From Klebsormidium nitens (Eukaryota; Streptophyta; Klebsormidiophyceae; Klebsormidiales; Klebsormidiaceae): 64,000 bases of DNA. Numbering within the stretch: position 1 is the stretch's first letter; each line of letters begins with the position of its first letter. The stretch lies in contig DF236975.1 of NCBI GenBank assembly GCA_000708835.1, positions 62,001-126,000 on the forward strand, in the 5' to 3' direction. A model generated the notes under the pieces. That model made no database searches. It worked only from the letters and a program-made list of their open reading frames with translations, and had not been told where the DNA came from. Position numbers and translations under genes: made by a program. This document shows positions 24,101-35,200 of the stretch, in pieces.

Positions 24101-27100
24101 GAGCCGTTGGGCACCAGGTTTTACGAACAAGTTAGAACAACGTTAGATTGTGGGCGTGACACAGAAGTGTCCGCTCCGGACCGCTCATAAAGGTCTGTCT
24201 GCTGGCCACTAATTGCTTATCAGGATAAGCGAGGGGGAGCGCATTACACTTGGAAGTGTGCGCCAAGACGGGTGACTGTTCGAGATCAGCGGTGTAAGCA
24301 TGCAAGAAGTCTTGAAAAGTTGCCGTAGTCTGAGCTCAGGGGGCCAAAAGCGCCACCCACGCCGCTCTGTTTCTCGGCCAACCGAGAAGTGACAGTCTGA
24401 TATATGTCCAAAGCAACTCCTCTTGACAACGGACGGGTCGAAAACGGGCAATGGACGAAGAAGCAACGCTGCTTCAGGATTCTCGTGCGTACAAACGGCG
24501 TTTGTTTCTTGTGATTTGGCTCAGACATCAGGCAATGGTCATGACATAATCGTCAAAAAGTCCGGGCTTCATGGCCGTCCTCCCCCGTGTTCTGCAGGCA
24601 GCGTAAGAGCTGTACTATACAATACTCAGTCGGACCAAAAGACACCGGATTGAGCAGACATCACCGGACATTCCCTGGACTGCTTCTGCAGCGCTTCTAC
24701 GTATCGTGGAGTGCAATCGTATCACCGCTTTGAATGTTACATCAGTCGAAAGCAGGTCGGCACTCGTGCGTACAGGTCGACATACAGAACGACAGGACGG
24801 ATTTGGAAACGAAGAGATCTGAAACTGGTAGGAGATCTCCATAAAATGAGAGCCCATGCAAATCTGTCACAAAGGTCGTGCCACCAGCCTGAATCACAAG
24901 GAGCCAATTCGCACCTACTTCGAAGATGGCACTTCACCTGCCGACATGACCCAAGCGCCCATTCTCACCTGCCTCGCTACCTTGTACCACAGCCCGTCCA
25001 CAGTCGGGTCGATCATCAGCAGCGCACTTTTTAGCGCCGCCACCTGGCTCGCAGTCCACCCGGTTGCATCCACCGGCTCGTCCTCAGTAGCGGTGTGAAC
25101 AGGCCCCGCACCGTCGGTGTGAACGAGTCCGGCAACACCAGTGGCCGAAGGCTCCGCAGCGATGGTGGGAATAGGCTCCACTCCTTTTGCAATTGCTGGT
25201 TGTGGGGTCCGACTCGGGACATTGTCAGTGGGAAGGGCCTCCAAACCGCTGGTGTGAACGGGCCCCTCCTTTTCCTTGTGACTGGGGCCTTTGCCGCTGA
25301 CGCCACCCACTTCCGCATCGACGGTGTGAACAAGCCCCGCCACAACTGTGCCCTCATTGCCCACGCCAACGTCTGCCACGTGTCCCTGCTGCTCTTCTAA
25401 CACGTGGCCTTGCCGAGCGTCTGCCACAGAGCCTTTTGGCGTCGTCCCCTCCTGTTCCGCACCTGACTCCGCCCTCGCTTCCTCTGGAATCGGCACGAGT
25501 GACGCTTCTTCCTCATGCTGTTCCCCAGTGCTCGGAGCCCCATCCTTTGCAGACACACTCGCAAAAGTGTTTTCCGCTGCCCCCATGCCAAGCTGTTCAG
25601 CCGCCTCATCTGCCCCCAAGTCACTCTCATTTGGTGCTTTCCCCTTCTCCCTTGCTTTCTCCTTCTCCACCGACCCCTTCTCGGTATCTTCCGCAGTCAA
25701 TCCCACCCCAAGCGCGGTCGCAGCTTCCTCGTCCAACTCAGCACCCGTTCCTTCCACAGGCGCTTCCACACCCGCTGCCTCATCTCCTCTCTCTTCTCCG
25801 GTTTCAAGTACTTCCTCCGCCGTTTCCTCCACGTTTACGCCGTTGCCGGGTTTCGCATCGCCGATTGGTTCCTCTCTCCCCTTCTCAGGGTCCTCAAACC
25901 CAGTGGTAACCGTTTGGTCTTTCCTCAGGGCATCGATAGCCTCAGATGGATTCGACCCATTCCTTGTACCGCTTTTTTCCTCCGTCCCCACTGCTTTCGC
26001 TTCATTCTCAACCGACGCTCCCCCTTCCGACGCTCCCCTTTCCAACTCGCCCTTCTTCCGCAGCCGCCTTCTAGGGTACCGCCCCTCTGTCGGTCCCGTA
26101 GCCTCTGCCCCGCTGATGACGCCACCCTCCTTGACCGTTCCCTTCTTGCTGACGTCATCGCCTTCCAGAGCGCTGTCTCCGTTTGGCCCCCTCTCATCCG
26201 CGCTCGATTTGCTCCTCGTTGCTTTCCTGCCGCCCCCCCTGACCGCCGTTTTCGACTTCGAGGAGCCGCTTTTTGCCTCGCTCCCCTTCTTGAGCTTCTT
26301 CCTCTTCGTCTCCGTGCTTTCGTCTTCCGCTGTTCCGCTCTTGTCCTCTACCAACAGTTCGTCGATCCGCCTTTCCTTCTTTTGTCGCCGGAGGTCCTCA
26401 ACCGGGCCCTGTAACTTTCCGTCCCGCTTGTTTACCCGCTTCAAATCATCACCCAAACCCGCAACAGGGCCCGCTTCTTTCCCACGCTTCAACCGACTCC
26501 CTCCTTCCCAAATCTTTTTCCCCGTATCCTCTTGAACGCTTCCTTGGCCTCTACTTCGCAACCGCCTGTCCACTCTGCCCCCATCCTTTGGGACATCCAC
26601 GCCAGACTTCTGCTCTTCGCTCTCGCCTCCTTTGCTCCCTCCAATATCAGTTGCGTGATTCTCAGGCCCCCCATTCTCCCTAGTTCCTCCAACCCCTTCT
26701 GCCGCCGGCCCTTCCGTTCCTTCCTCGTCCCTTTTATTCTGCCCACCTTCGTTCTCGGCTCCGTTTGCTCCTTCTTCGACCTCAGCTGTATCAGCCACGA
26801 AACCATCCCCCACAAAGTTGGCAGCACGGGGCCCCTTCTGCACCTTGTGCTGGCGGTTGAGCCGCCACAGCTGATCCGACGACTTACGACGGCCGGAAGG
26901 ATCGGACGGCTGCGAACCGCTGACAGATCCGGACGGCTTCGGACCGCCCACAGAACCAGAGAGCTCCGAAGCCTTGTTGTTTTCGCCTTTTGCGGCCCCT
27001 TTCCGCTTCTTCGACGGGTGACTCTCCTCTTTCCCGCTGCCGGACGGATCAGTCTTCGTTTCCCCCTTTTTTACTCTCTCCTGCGTTTTTGTTTCTTCTC

Positions 27101-30100
27101 CCTCCATCCGCTTTCTCTTATTCCTGGTGGAGACCCACCGTCCCGGTGACCCAACCGGAGACTTCTGTCCTCTATCCCCACCCTCCTTTTTTACCACAGT
27201 TTCCGCCCCCCCCAGACCCTTCATTCCGCCAGCCCCCTTCCGCTTCTGCCCCCGATCCTGCGGCGTGCTGACGTCATCTTCCACTTTGACCTTCCGCTTG
27301 CTGTGTGTCGCTTCCTTGCTAGCACCGAGCTTCTGCTTCCGCTCAGCGCTGTCCGCCGCTGACCCTGTGTTCTCCGACTTGACGACCGGCTCGAGCTTGG
27401 GCGAGAAGGGTTTGGGGTTTTGGGGCTTCTTGGATGGAGTTGTGTACTCGGGTGGCCGGGAGATGCCAACGATCCGCCCAGCCTGAACCAGACAGAATAT
27501 CTCGTTGACGCTGATCAAATCTGCAACTTTTCTGCATCTTTGTTGCTCCGCCTCCTCTGGTTTCGCAACAGCATCAATCCGGACGTTTGCGGCCTGCCTT
27601 TTGGCATGTCTTCTGTTCAAGTGAGGATTTCTAATTTTCGAAACTCAGCAACGTGACAGGCCAATAGCCAGGGGAGCTTGGTTGCTTTGACAGGTTTCAT
27701 GTGTGCAACATTATCCAGAAGGCCGTTCTTTAGTACCCACATTCGGAACAGCAGACACTTTGCAAAAGGTTACGCAGTACAAGCAAAGATGCAAAACCAA
27801 AGCATGCTACCCAAGATAAGGGTATTCAAGGGGTTGCAAGACTTCCTCAGACAAAGGCAGCACAACCTATCTTTGGAAGGTAAGAAGGTGTTCGAGCCAG
27901 TAACCTTTCGAAGTTTCTCCGCAAAGTCTGTGCCAGTCCTCGAATTTCGAGTACAGAGCCTGGAAAGTATGTCATCGACAAGCTTGGAGATACAAGATTG
28001 CCCGGTTTGAGTCGCCCCTTCTCTGGCGCCTATGCTTCCTCTTGACTTACGCAAACCATTCCTGGAACAGCTCAAAACCTCCACCCAAGTAAGGATGTGA
28101 TGGTGCCGTTGCCACCTTACCTGACCATGGAATTGTCGCCTTCCATTTGCAGCTTCTTGCAATGACCAATTCAGAATACCCGAAACCAGGAGTTCCAACT
28201 TCAACTCGCGATATAATGAGTGCGGAATGCCCCCTTACGTGATCCCTGTCGTAGTACTCGTTCTCCCAGAAGGCCAGCTTGGGCTTCACTAGCCGCCCCC
28301 ACCTGCTGACCTGCGCAGCCTCTGGGAGTTTGACGGCACGCGTGATGATGACCTCGTCCTCGGGACCCTTGAGGCGGCTCTCGAGTTCGCGCAGCATCTG
28401 CACAGCAAGCAAAATTTTAGGGGCCAACGGGACGCAGAATTGAAGTGGTCACTGATGATGGAGGTGTTTCAGCACGATGAAGCACACAAAACGTTCATAT
28501 CGAGAGGAACTTCCGGCTGCAAGGTACGGACTTTAGGTGGTCCGGAACAGTTTGACGAGATAGGTTAGATCGACCCTACATAAAGCCTTCAACTCACCCT
28601 GCTGCGCTTCTTGGATTCAGACATCCGCTTCGCATCCCCTTCCTCTTTTGGCACGACGCCAGCACCAGTGGGCCCCTCTTCCATACTCTTCTCGCCCTTT
28701 TCTTCTCCTGCCCCTACTCTACCCCCATGCTCGGCTTCCTTCTCTACAGTCTTCTCTACGTCCTCCTCTGACAGCTTCCTCCGCTTCGCAAGTCTTTCCT
28801 CCCTATCCGCAGATCTTGGATTTACCGCCAGCGACCCCGTTGCCGCAAATTTCCCATTCCTATCGCGTGGTTGCGGGGACTGGGGACTGGCGGTCTCCGT
28901 ACGTTTCATGGTTTTAAGAGGCTTCTGAGTAGATCCAGGAGAGAGGCTCTTTGTACTGGGCTTTGGAGTCGCCACTTCCTTCGCCTTTGGTTCCGCAATC
29001 AAGGGACTTACACCCACACCGGCTTGGACACCCCTCGAGCTCCTCCGAACACTGTTCGTACGCTCGGCCGAGCCCACTGCCACTGGCCCTTCTTGCAAGC
29101 CCACTTCTTTCCCTGAATGTGCTTCCGGGGTCTTTCCAGCGCTGTTTCGGACACCCTTCAACCTCTTGCCGCTGTTCCGGGGGGTCCTTGGCAGCACCGC
29201 CCCTCCACTGTTCACTTCTGCCGCCTCATCCCCCCCGCCGTTTAGACCGTCTCTGTTCGGCCGATCGCTCTCCGTCCGCTCACTATCATCCTTACCCCCG
29301 TCGTCATTCCGGTTTCCTCTACCGACCTCCCCTTCAGCTTCTCCGTTCTTCTCTTCCGCAACTCCTCCCCCTGCTGGAAGCTTTGGCATCACCCCCCCGC
29401 CAAGGGCCCCCTCAGCAACAGGCCCGGGGGGCTCGTCCTCTGGGGGGGGGACATCCAGGCTGAACGCAGGGTCATCTTCATCCCCCTCGTCTTCTAGAAA
29501 AGCGCTCAGACCCCTTGCCTGCGGTCTCCCTGACGAACCCCGGAGAGTCCTCCCAGTGCTTCCAGGGATCCCGGTTTCCTGCACCGGTGTGACCTGCTTC
29601 TCATGGGTTTGGGGGGTCTTTTCTGCCCTGGCTTGTAGGGGAGTCTTTGCAGGGCTTTGGGCAGCCTTCAACCGTGATCTTGTGAAGGGCGTGGCGCCAG
29701 CAGTGGTGTTGTCCGGGGTAGAAAATGCGTCGTGGTCCGAGACATCGGACGTCCCGCCCCTGGTGTCAGACGCCGCTCCCTTCTTCAGCTCGGAGTGGCT
29801 CCTCAGGACACTGCCAGGTTGCAGGCTGACAGGCGTCTGGAAGCCCGGGTTTAGAATTGGGCTCTTGCCTGGAACTACAGGAGACACAGTGGGTACTGAT
29901 TCTGAAAGGTTCAGCTCCACCTCCTTTGCCTCATGCGCGACCTCTGGGAGCGGGCCCTCCTCTGCTGGTGCTTTGCTCCCAGACGCCCCGTCGCTTCTAG
30001 AACCGGCTCCCACGCCCCCCTGGTTGGCCGGCAATGCCAGACCCGTTTCTCGAACCCCGCTGCCGCTTGCTGTAGGCGAAACTGCTGCAGGCGTCTCCGC

Positions 30101-31605
30101 AACCCCGTTTGCGCTTTCGCTTTCATTCATCCCCTGAGCCCTCGGGCTTGACCTCATCTCGCGCTGCCTGGAAGAATCAGCGTCTCCTTTTCCTTCGTAT
30201 ATGTGGGAAGCAGGCGGAGCCCCGCGGTCTGGTTGAGCAAAGGTCGCCTGGCGTTGAACCTCTTGTTTCAGCGCATGCCTGGGGCTCTCCCTTGGGGGCG
30301 GCATCAGGCGGGAAGCATCTGACCCCCCGCTGCGCTGTGGATGGGAGAAGCCCTCGTGCTGTGGACCAGGAGGGGCATAAAAGTGGGGCGGGCTGTGAGC
30401 GTGCTCTCGAAGGACCTGGGAATCATCAGAAGGATAGTCAGACCATGCACCTGTTTCTTTATGAGGTGATGAGATGTAAAGGACCCGCTTTTGTTCTCCT
30501 CTTGTGCAAGACCCGAACGAAGGGTACAGAACGTGAAGGTGACCATATTTGGTGTGATTTGAGAGGGAAACCAAGACTGCTCTAACGTCAACAGGAACCG
30601 GCTTTCAAAGTCAGTGTATTTTGTTGTGCAAGCAGATGGAGGGTGCTCTTGCAGGTAAACACTGCCTACAAGAAAAGGGTAGAAGAGGAGGTTGCACGAA
30701 AAACTGTCTTCGGAGAGTGGTCTTACACAAGCCTTTCAACATGCCTACAATGAAATATTTCTCGAAGGGGCTCTCCATCAGAAGACAATGTTGAAGCATG
30801 CTGCTACAGAGAGTGGTTTTACCTTGTGAAATTGATGTGCAATTTTTTCATACATACATTTGGAATAGGTGAATGTTCTGAATCATCTGTATTCTCATAT
30901 CAGCAGATAGGGCTTTGCATTCTTTCAAGGACATTTTGCATAACCTCCTGACTTCTGCCTTGGATTAGTTGAAAACCTTTTGAAAGTCACCGATGAGTCA
31001 TGCACAACCAAAGCTCTTGACCAGAAGCAAATGCAGGGGAAACAAAATGGTAAATTGCATGAAAGCAAACCACTCACTCGAGGGGCAGGGCTCTGCCTGA
31101 CCAAGGCGTCAAAGTTGGCGCTGATCTGATGTCCCACGCTGCTCGCCCATGCAGCAACACCAAATGGCGTCGGGGATGGCTGTGGTACAAAGCGTCCATA
31201 TGGAGCTGGCCTAATGATTGCACTACTGTCAGCGACTGGTGCAACTTTTCCTGGAGCTAACGAATGCTGCGAGACAGTGCCTGGGGCAATCAGTGCCTGG
31301 TTCCACTCTGGAGCCGACCCAGACAGAGTTGCTGCCCTGCTGTTGACTGCAGCAGGATTGATCTCCAAGCCACTCTTTCCATATTGCTGTACCCTTTGCT
31401 CGAATCCTCCTCGCAGGTCTTCAACCTTTTCACTCGAGGGAGCAGTCTGGTGCAGGCTCGTCTGCTGTTCATGCTCCCCATCTCCAGACTGCGCTCCCTG
31501 CCTGAAAATTGCTCCCGATCTCACAGGGTCTGTCTGCGGCTTGTGCGTGAACTTCAGGCTGGCTTTCAGCTGCGGGGAGGGCGAGTAAGACTTCTGCCGC
31601 TCCAT
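18153..31605 (-). CDS. KNL2: KNL2 / M18BP1-like centromere protein with CENPC-like motif and C-terminal SANT/Myb (5 exons)
   Basis: Exons in transcript order: 31605-31078, 30415-28598, 28397-28239, 27482-24969, 18830-18153. All are phase 0 with GT-AG borders and give about 1898 residues. The small third exon (residues 783-835) ends with VSRWGRLVKPKLAFWENEYY, which fits the CENPC-type motif (R..GR...P.L.FW.NE). The last two exons join to form a SANT/Myb unit at about 1643-1690 (GWTASQVAALKSALL, then LWYKVARQ joined to VPGKNHIECQTKH). The rest is disordered, Lys/Glu/Gly-rich, with an acidic C-terminus. KNL2/M18BP1 proteins bind centromeric nucleosomes and promote CENH3 loading. I see no SANTA domain, which is usual in plant KNL2, so either it is lost or this is a diverged member. 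ATG 31605 follows an in-frame stop. CENP-C itself is less likely, as it lacks a SANT unit. Confidence 0.62.
19711..19754. repeat. 22-bp direct repeat, 2 copies
   Basis: GCAACGAGCCTAMACTTGAG occurs twice with a 22-bp period inside the long KNL2-like intron. Confidence 0.75.
22140..24600. repeat. Decayed ~0.89-kb macro-tandem repeat, about 2.8 copies
   Basis: Several anchors recur in the same order: CGGCTCGGAGCGAT + CAGCTTGCC at about 22176, 23014 and 23916; AAGAAGTGGGTCTGAC at 22364 and 23252 with a diverged copy at 24150; TTACGAAGTGT + CAAGCTCAG at 22533 and 23425, diverged near 24320; TTTCAGATAAGCAA at 22793 and 23687. Spacings are mostly 888-902 bp, with one of 838. Copies have many substitutions and indels. 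No terminal repeats or coding capacity. It lies wholly within the KNL2-like intron. Confidence 0.75.
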
Positions 31606-32229
31606 GATTGTGCTCTCCTTCGAGTTGCTGACCTCCGCAGACGGTGCAGAAACGTGGCTAATACCCGATCAATGACTGATCCATCAAGAGCCTTGCTGCT
31701 TTGCTGGGACATCAATAGCAATGCGCCTACCCTCATGCCACAGCGCACACTGCATGAGCGCTCTTGCATTGTCCCTGTCAGAGCCTGTCTTGACTTGAGA
31801 TTTCTTGATATCGGATCTCCGCTGAAACTCATCAAGACCGGCACCTGCTACGTTCCGGTTATCTGACCATACGCACGTTCCGCTGTATCCGAGAGGACCG
31901 GAAACAATGGGCGCCCCTTATGGCTCGGAAGTCCCACATCTGACACTGACAGTGACACAGACAAGCACTCGGAGGCAAGGAGGAGCCGCAAGCAGAAGCT
32001 AGGGAGGAGCTTTCTGAATGCAAAGTGCATACCTATGTCAGAGCAGGCTCTTCATGTCATTGCGCAGGATTTGAAAAACTGCCTCATTTCGTGCTGCTCC
32101 TTTGAGTGACGTGAAACATTGCAGCGGCAGGAAAGCAAGGAGCACTGACCCAGGGTGGTGCAAGCAGCATTGCACTGGAGTTGCCTGCAATAGCTTTGAT
32201 ATAAAACTTCATTCACGATTTTATATGCG
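31606..32229. promoter_or_regulatory. Divergent promoter region between KNL2-like and CPP1-like genes
   Basis: The two start codons (31605 minus, 32230 plus) are 624 bp apart and point away from each other, so both promoters and 5' UTRs must lie here. I see no clear TATA box. Confidence 0.5.
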
Positions 32230-35200
32230 ATGGCTGCAGTCGCTCGGAAACTCTGCAGGGGTGACCTTTTGTCAAGTACCACAAGTCAGAGATTACAATG
32301 TGACCCGCAGAGGGTGACGCAACTCGCTTCGCCAGCACGCAGCTTCTTTGGAGATTCAAAACGAGCGTTACTGCCGCCAACTTTGGGAAAGCAGAGAAGT
32401 CACAGGTTAGTTTGATTAGTAAGGACGCACGTTGTAAAGCGCATACCTTATAGGAAGTTCACTTTCAAGAGAAGTAAAGCCAAGTGGTGGGCACAAGTTA
32501 AACCTTGAATGCTGCTCGTGGAAACAAGTTGGTGGTTGGCCCATAAAACTTACGATGCACCCGCCATTACATGAAGGTTTGCTACCGCAGTAGTGGCATT
32601 AGAAAGTTGTAAGAAAGAACCGCCACCCATGGCTTTCAAGGGATTTCTTGTCAAACACCTGCTCAGGGGAGGTACTTGGAGAGCGACGCCTCAGCCTAAT
32701 GAATGTCTCGATTCCCTCTGAAGCGTTGCCGTTCACGTTCGGTCAGTGGTAGGTCGAGCAGTTTTAATATCATCAATTGCGCCCAAGGTAGGTAGAAAAC
32801 ATGACGACTTGTTTGAATTTCTACAGGGTGTCAGCAACTAGGCGCGGCAGCGTGCAATGCAGTGTCGCGGGTGCAGCACCAGGAGGTGCGGCGGAAGAGG
32901 AGGACCCTTATGCGGTGAGCATACTTGCGCCTTTGTCTTGATCACGATATTGGGGTTCAAACCTCCACCTTAAAGCTTACTCTGCAGCGTCACCTTTTGA
33001 ATGCATATCGTCGATTCTCATTGATGTTGTCACCACTGTTGTCCACTGGAGACAAAGTTCTACCCACCAAATGCCGGGTTCTAGGGCGATTGGTGGCTGG
33101 ATGTGACATGCAACTTTGCCAAGCTGACCATGTTCGCTAACTCCAGGAGCAACTTTTCCTGAGTTTCGCTGACCTGGCACTCAATGATAGGCAGGATTCT
33201 GCGTCGGTGGTCATGAGGTATTAGGGAAGGTCTTTGAAACGTTTGTCGGAACTTGAAGAGAAAAGTCTTTTTGACACTGGTAATTTTGTCCAATGCTTGA
33301 TGCAGGTATTGGGGGTCAGTCGACTGGCCAGCTCGGATGACATCATGTCTGCTCGGAGAAGGAGAGTCAAGGATGCGGAAAGAAGAGGGGACACGGCTGC
33401 TCAGGAAAGGGTGAGTTACTTAGCACTATTGTCAGTGGATATTCGGTTTTAGATGCTGGATTAGTGTTGAAAGACATCCGATTGGATGCCAGTCTACCGG
33501 TTTAGATGCTGGATTGGTGTTAAAAGACATCCGATTGGATGCCAGTCTAGCCTATTTCTTGGGCGGACTTGTGCTTCCATGCTGCTTTCAACCCATGTTT
33601 CGCACAGGTTGAAGAGGAAATAAATGTTCCAAGGGTCTTGGAAAGCAAGCTTCGATTGTATGACACTGGACACTGGACAAGATCTTTGAAAATTGGCAAT
33701 TGAGTTGTTGATGCAGATAAACGAGATTTCAAGCTTTTGATGTGTCGATTCATCCTACGCGAACAGGAATGATTTTTTCACCGTATGAGAAGCTGCCCTC
33801 TTGCTTGCTTGCAGTTGGAAAAGGCATATGACAGCATCATGTATGGGCAGTTGAACAAGCGGGCATCAGGCATAGCCTTCGGAAATGTGGAGGTGAGACC
33901 CCCAGAACTTGCCTCGCCGTCAATTGTTTGGATCAATGGACTTCACAACAGGGACTTCCTCAACAGTTTGTTTGAGTCGGCCTCCTCAGACGTCAAGTTC
34001 TGTGCCCTGTCAGCGTCTAGCTATATTCTATTCTATATTCTTTCTGTTCCATTCTACTCATATTCTATTGTACTGAGGGCTGCTGACGATCTGAAAGCTG
34101 CGGATGCAAGCATCAGCGTCGATTCGAAGTGGTTGCCTGAGCAAGTTGAGAGAAGAGTCAAAATACTGATTGTAATGCTTGCATGTGCCCAGTATATCAT
34201 CAGCGTTCTCCCCGAGGCAAGCGTTTCGGCTCCGGGAAAGTCCCAAATGGAACAATAGGTGGTCGCGTTTCACTCTCCTTTGCACCCTGTTATAGGGCTG
34301 TGTGCTTGTTTGTGATGCGGACCCTTTCCGATTTGCAGGTCTCGAAGGACATCAAGTACGCTGACCGACAACCTTTGACTCCCAAATGGTGGCCCAAGTA
34401 AGTTCGGGGCTTATGAAGCCTCCTTCTTGCATTCATTGGGTCTCGTTTTGAAAGACACAGAGCATTTTGCAACACCCTCCCTAAGAGTCGACCAGTCCTT
34501 GTCGGGTTAAGGTTCTTCTCGAGAAGGACTACGAAGCTGAGACAGATGCAGCATGAGCAAAGTACAAAGCCACACCCGGGAAGATCCCGTTCGTCAACGG
34601 ACTTCCGTCAAAGGTGGTGATTATCTACGGCTTGAAATGCATATTCCCGATGTTCCATCGTCTCTAAGCGTTGGCCCTGTCCGCGGATCGCCTCTTACTT
34701 AGCAACCACCTGGAACGGGTCGTTCTGCTTCGGCGAGTTGTTTGCAACTGACGTATGCCTTCGAGGTCTCTGTCTTTTGGGCCTCTGACGTAGGGCTCTT
34801 TTTCTGATGCAGGAAAGCGCCCGTCGATCGGAAAAACACGCTCATTAATGCCGCTGTGGCGGGTATACTGGTGAGGCTTCAGCTTGATTCTTCACGTTAA
34901 AAGCAGGGAGGCCAATCATGGAGAGCCACCCAACGCCGAGATCCGGCAGTCGGAGACTCCTCTGTCAACCGTAGAATTTTTTCTACTATCTCGCCGCCAT
35001 GTCCCTGCTCAATGGTGTGCAGTCAAAGTCGACGGCAGTCTAGCGAAAGTATTCGTCGGTCTCGATTCACCTTCGATCCTGTTGGTGCATCGTCTCCTCG
35101 AGGGTCTCGTCACCAGTCACTCTGCTTTTTCCCTCAGTTACGAGTCCTTCTAACAACAGCCTGAGCAGGCTTTGTATCCGAATAGCTTTGGGATTGATCC

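Larger units (their letters stand above)
18831..24968 (-). other. 6.1-kb intron splitting the SANT domain of the KNL2-like gene
   Basis: The donor follows KVARQ (GTGAG at 24968 reading down) and the acceptor is CTTCTTGCAG just before VPGK. No gene is visible on either strand. The downstream-coordinate part (22.1-24.6 kb) is a decayed macro-tandem array and the rest carries related fragments, for example near 20.25 kb (GGCAGCATTGCCAGAC...). It shares repeat families with the gene-poor region at 11-14 kb. Confidence 0.6.

Noticed and set aside
22140-24600. LTR retrotransposon as the source of the ~0.89-kb repeats
   Set aside because: No TG...CA ends, primer-binding site, target duplication or reverse-transcriptase remnants between copies; tandem units fit better.
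25348-26535. 395-residue open frame on the plus strand, Ser/Pro/Phe-rich
   Set aside because: It is antisense to the long fourth exon of the KNL2-like gene, where low stop frequency comes from the Lys/Glu-rich code. It has no family features.
29166-30137. 323-residue open frame on the plus strand
   Set aside because: Antisense shadow of KNL2-like exon 2; composition mirrors the complementary coding strand.
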